Assembly (NCBI GenBank): GCA_013396755.1
Contig: VWZF01006750.1
Coordinates: forward strand, 4,581,293-4,645,292
DNA: 64,000 nt
Source: Sclerurus mexicanus
Lineage: Eukaryota > Chordata > Aves > Passeriformes > Furnariidae
Reading direction: 5' to 3'
Shown here: in pieces, positions 63,101 to 64,000 of the stretch
Layout of the letters: every line of letters starts with the position of its first letter
Position numbering within the stretch: the stretch's first letter is position 1
Program-made: the position numbers and the translations under genes
Notes under the pieces: generated by a model
Databases searched by the model: none
Told to the model about the DNA's origin: nothing
The model's input: the letters and a program-made list of their open reading frames with translations, nothing else

Positions 63101-64000
63101 CTCTAACAAGTTGGTAGTTATTCAAAAACTAAATTACTCACCACTTAATAATTTGACTATAAGTGTTTATAAGGTTTCTTTTCCATTGATATGTTTGCTG
63201 ACACATGAATGCTATTTTATCTCACTCTTTACTTACATCAACCTCAGAAAAAACACTGTGCAACATTCACTTCTTCTCTTGTCGCAAAGGTCTGTAACAC
63301 TTGATAAACACACAGCCTCCTTTTATTAGGATACCTCCAGAAGTACAGTGAAAACAACACAGGAACTTAAACATATGGAAAACAACACATACTCAATATG
63401 TAGATTTACACTTTTCAAAATCCATAATTAATTTCACAAAATGCTTTTCTCGATGACTTGTATCTGCCTAATTGCCAACAACACATAAAAACCATACACT
63501 GACCTATGCAACTTTGTCCTTTCAAATACTCCAGATGGGCTAATCCAACAAAGCCATGGTGTATCTTCCATGAGCCTTCATGAAGGAGTGATAATTTCTA
63601 CAGATGGAACAACATCTCTCTTGCAATTTATGAAACACTCCATTTAGAAGAAAAAAAAGAGTGAAACAACTTAAACTCCACAATGTAAAGTTACTAACTT
63701 CATAAGCTTATGTGACACAAAATTCAACCACACAGCTTATGCCACACAAGATATCATACTCTCACACAACCATACGCACAGACCTCAAGATACAGGATGC
63801 TCTTCCAGCATCTTCTGTGACTAGCAGACTTAAAAACTAAACACTACCTCTTGTAACCCAGACATGACATATACTCCATGCACTGTTCCAGGTCCTCCTT
63901 CTGGTAGTTTGCCATGTGTACTCAGGCCTGCACTAAGCTTTCCAGAAGGCAGGCCTCACTCAAGCCACCAGCTACTCCAAAAAGTCCTGCCAGGAAGCAG
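60161..64000. other. Unique non-coding DNA, no gene seen
   Basis: AT-rich sequence to the end of the window. Frames are short (to about 86 codons), with no domain or splice arrangement recognised. No repeat family was identified. Confidence 0.55.

Noticed and set aside
1..64000. Prokaryotic or phage-type systems (operons, CRISPR, toxin-antitoxin, defence islands)
   Set aside because: Base composition, CR1 LINEs, an endogenous retrovirus and the absence of long coding frames show this is vertebrate nuclear DNA.

Overview
The window looks like a piece of a bird (sauropsid) nuclear chromosome. It is AT-rich and CpG-poor, and it carries the retroelement set typical of birds: CR1 (chicken repeat 1) LINE copies in both orientations, several keeping the diagnostic 3' end (ATTCTATGA-like repeats, or its complement followed by GGCTTGAGTTGGAAGGGACC-type sequence), plus a decayed ERV-L-like endogenous retrovirus. 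It also holds traces of older sauropsid hairpin repeats. I found no operons, ribosome binding sites, CRISPR arrays, tRNAs, rRNAs or intact protein-coding gene. Nearly every open frame is short and starts and stops at random. The window is best read as an intergenic stretch or the inside of a very large intron; the sequence alone does not say which.

Layout. 1-5.4 kb: unique AT-rich DNA with a 25-bp tandem repeat (2182-2278) and two old hairpin-repeat remnants (about 1175-1248 and 3960-4160). 5.37-6.2 kb: truncated CR1, plus strand. 7.65-7.85 kb: an unusual CpG-dense block with a CRE-like site. 9.72-12.67 kb: a GC-rich block (9.72-10.93 kb) followed by a plus-strand retroviral remnant with a protease-site relic, reverse transcriptase and the start of the next pol domain, all broken by stops and frameshifts. 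13.0 and 15.5-16.2 kb: two minus-strand CR1 pieces. 16.2-44.0 kb: mostly unique non-coding DNA, interrupted by a perfect 24-bp palindrome abutting a short CR1 tail at 23.1 kb, a possible small exon at 35.27-35.37 kb, and a duplicated 32-bp unit at 38.0 kb. 44.0-45.5 kb: two plus-strand CR1 copies in a row. 47.4-48.2 kb: a long, nearly open plus-strand frame of unknown origin. 49.4 kb: a G-quadruplex motif. 53.5-54.1 kb: a GC-raised block that may be retroviral LTR sequence. 59.7-60.2 kb: another plus-strand CR1. 60.2-64 kb: unique AT-rich DNA.

Nothing here forms a multi-gene system. The items most worth checking are the CpG-dense block at 7.65 kb, the GC-rich block at 9.7-10.9 kb with its overlapping long frames, the nearly open frame at 47.4-48.2 kb, and the perfect palindrome at 23.07 kb. 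Calls rest on reading and recognition only; no database search was run, and repeat boundaries are accurate to perhaps 20-50 bp.
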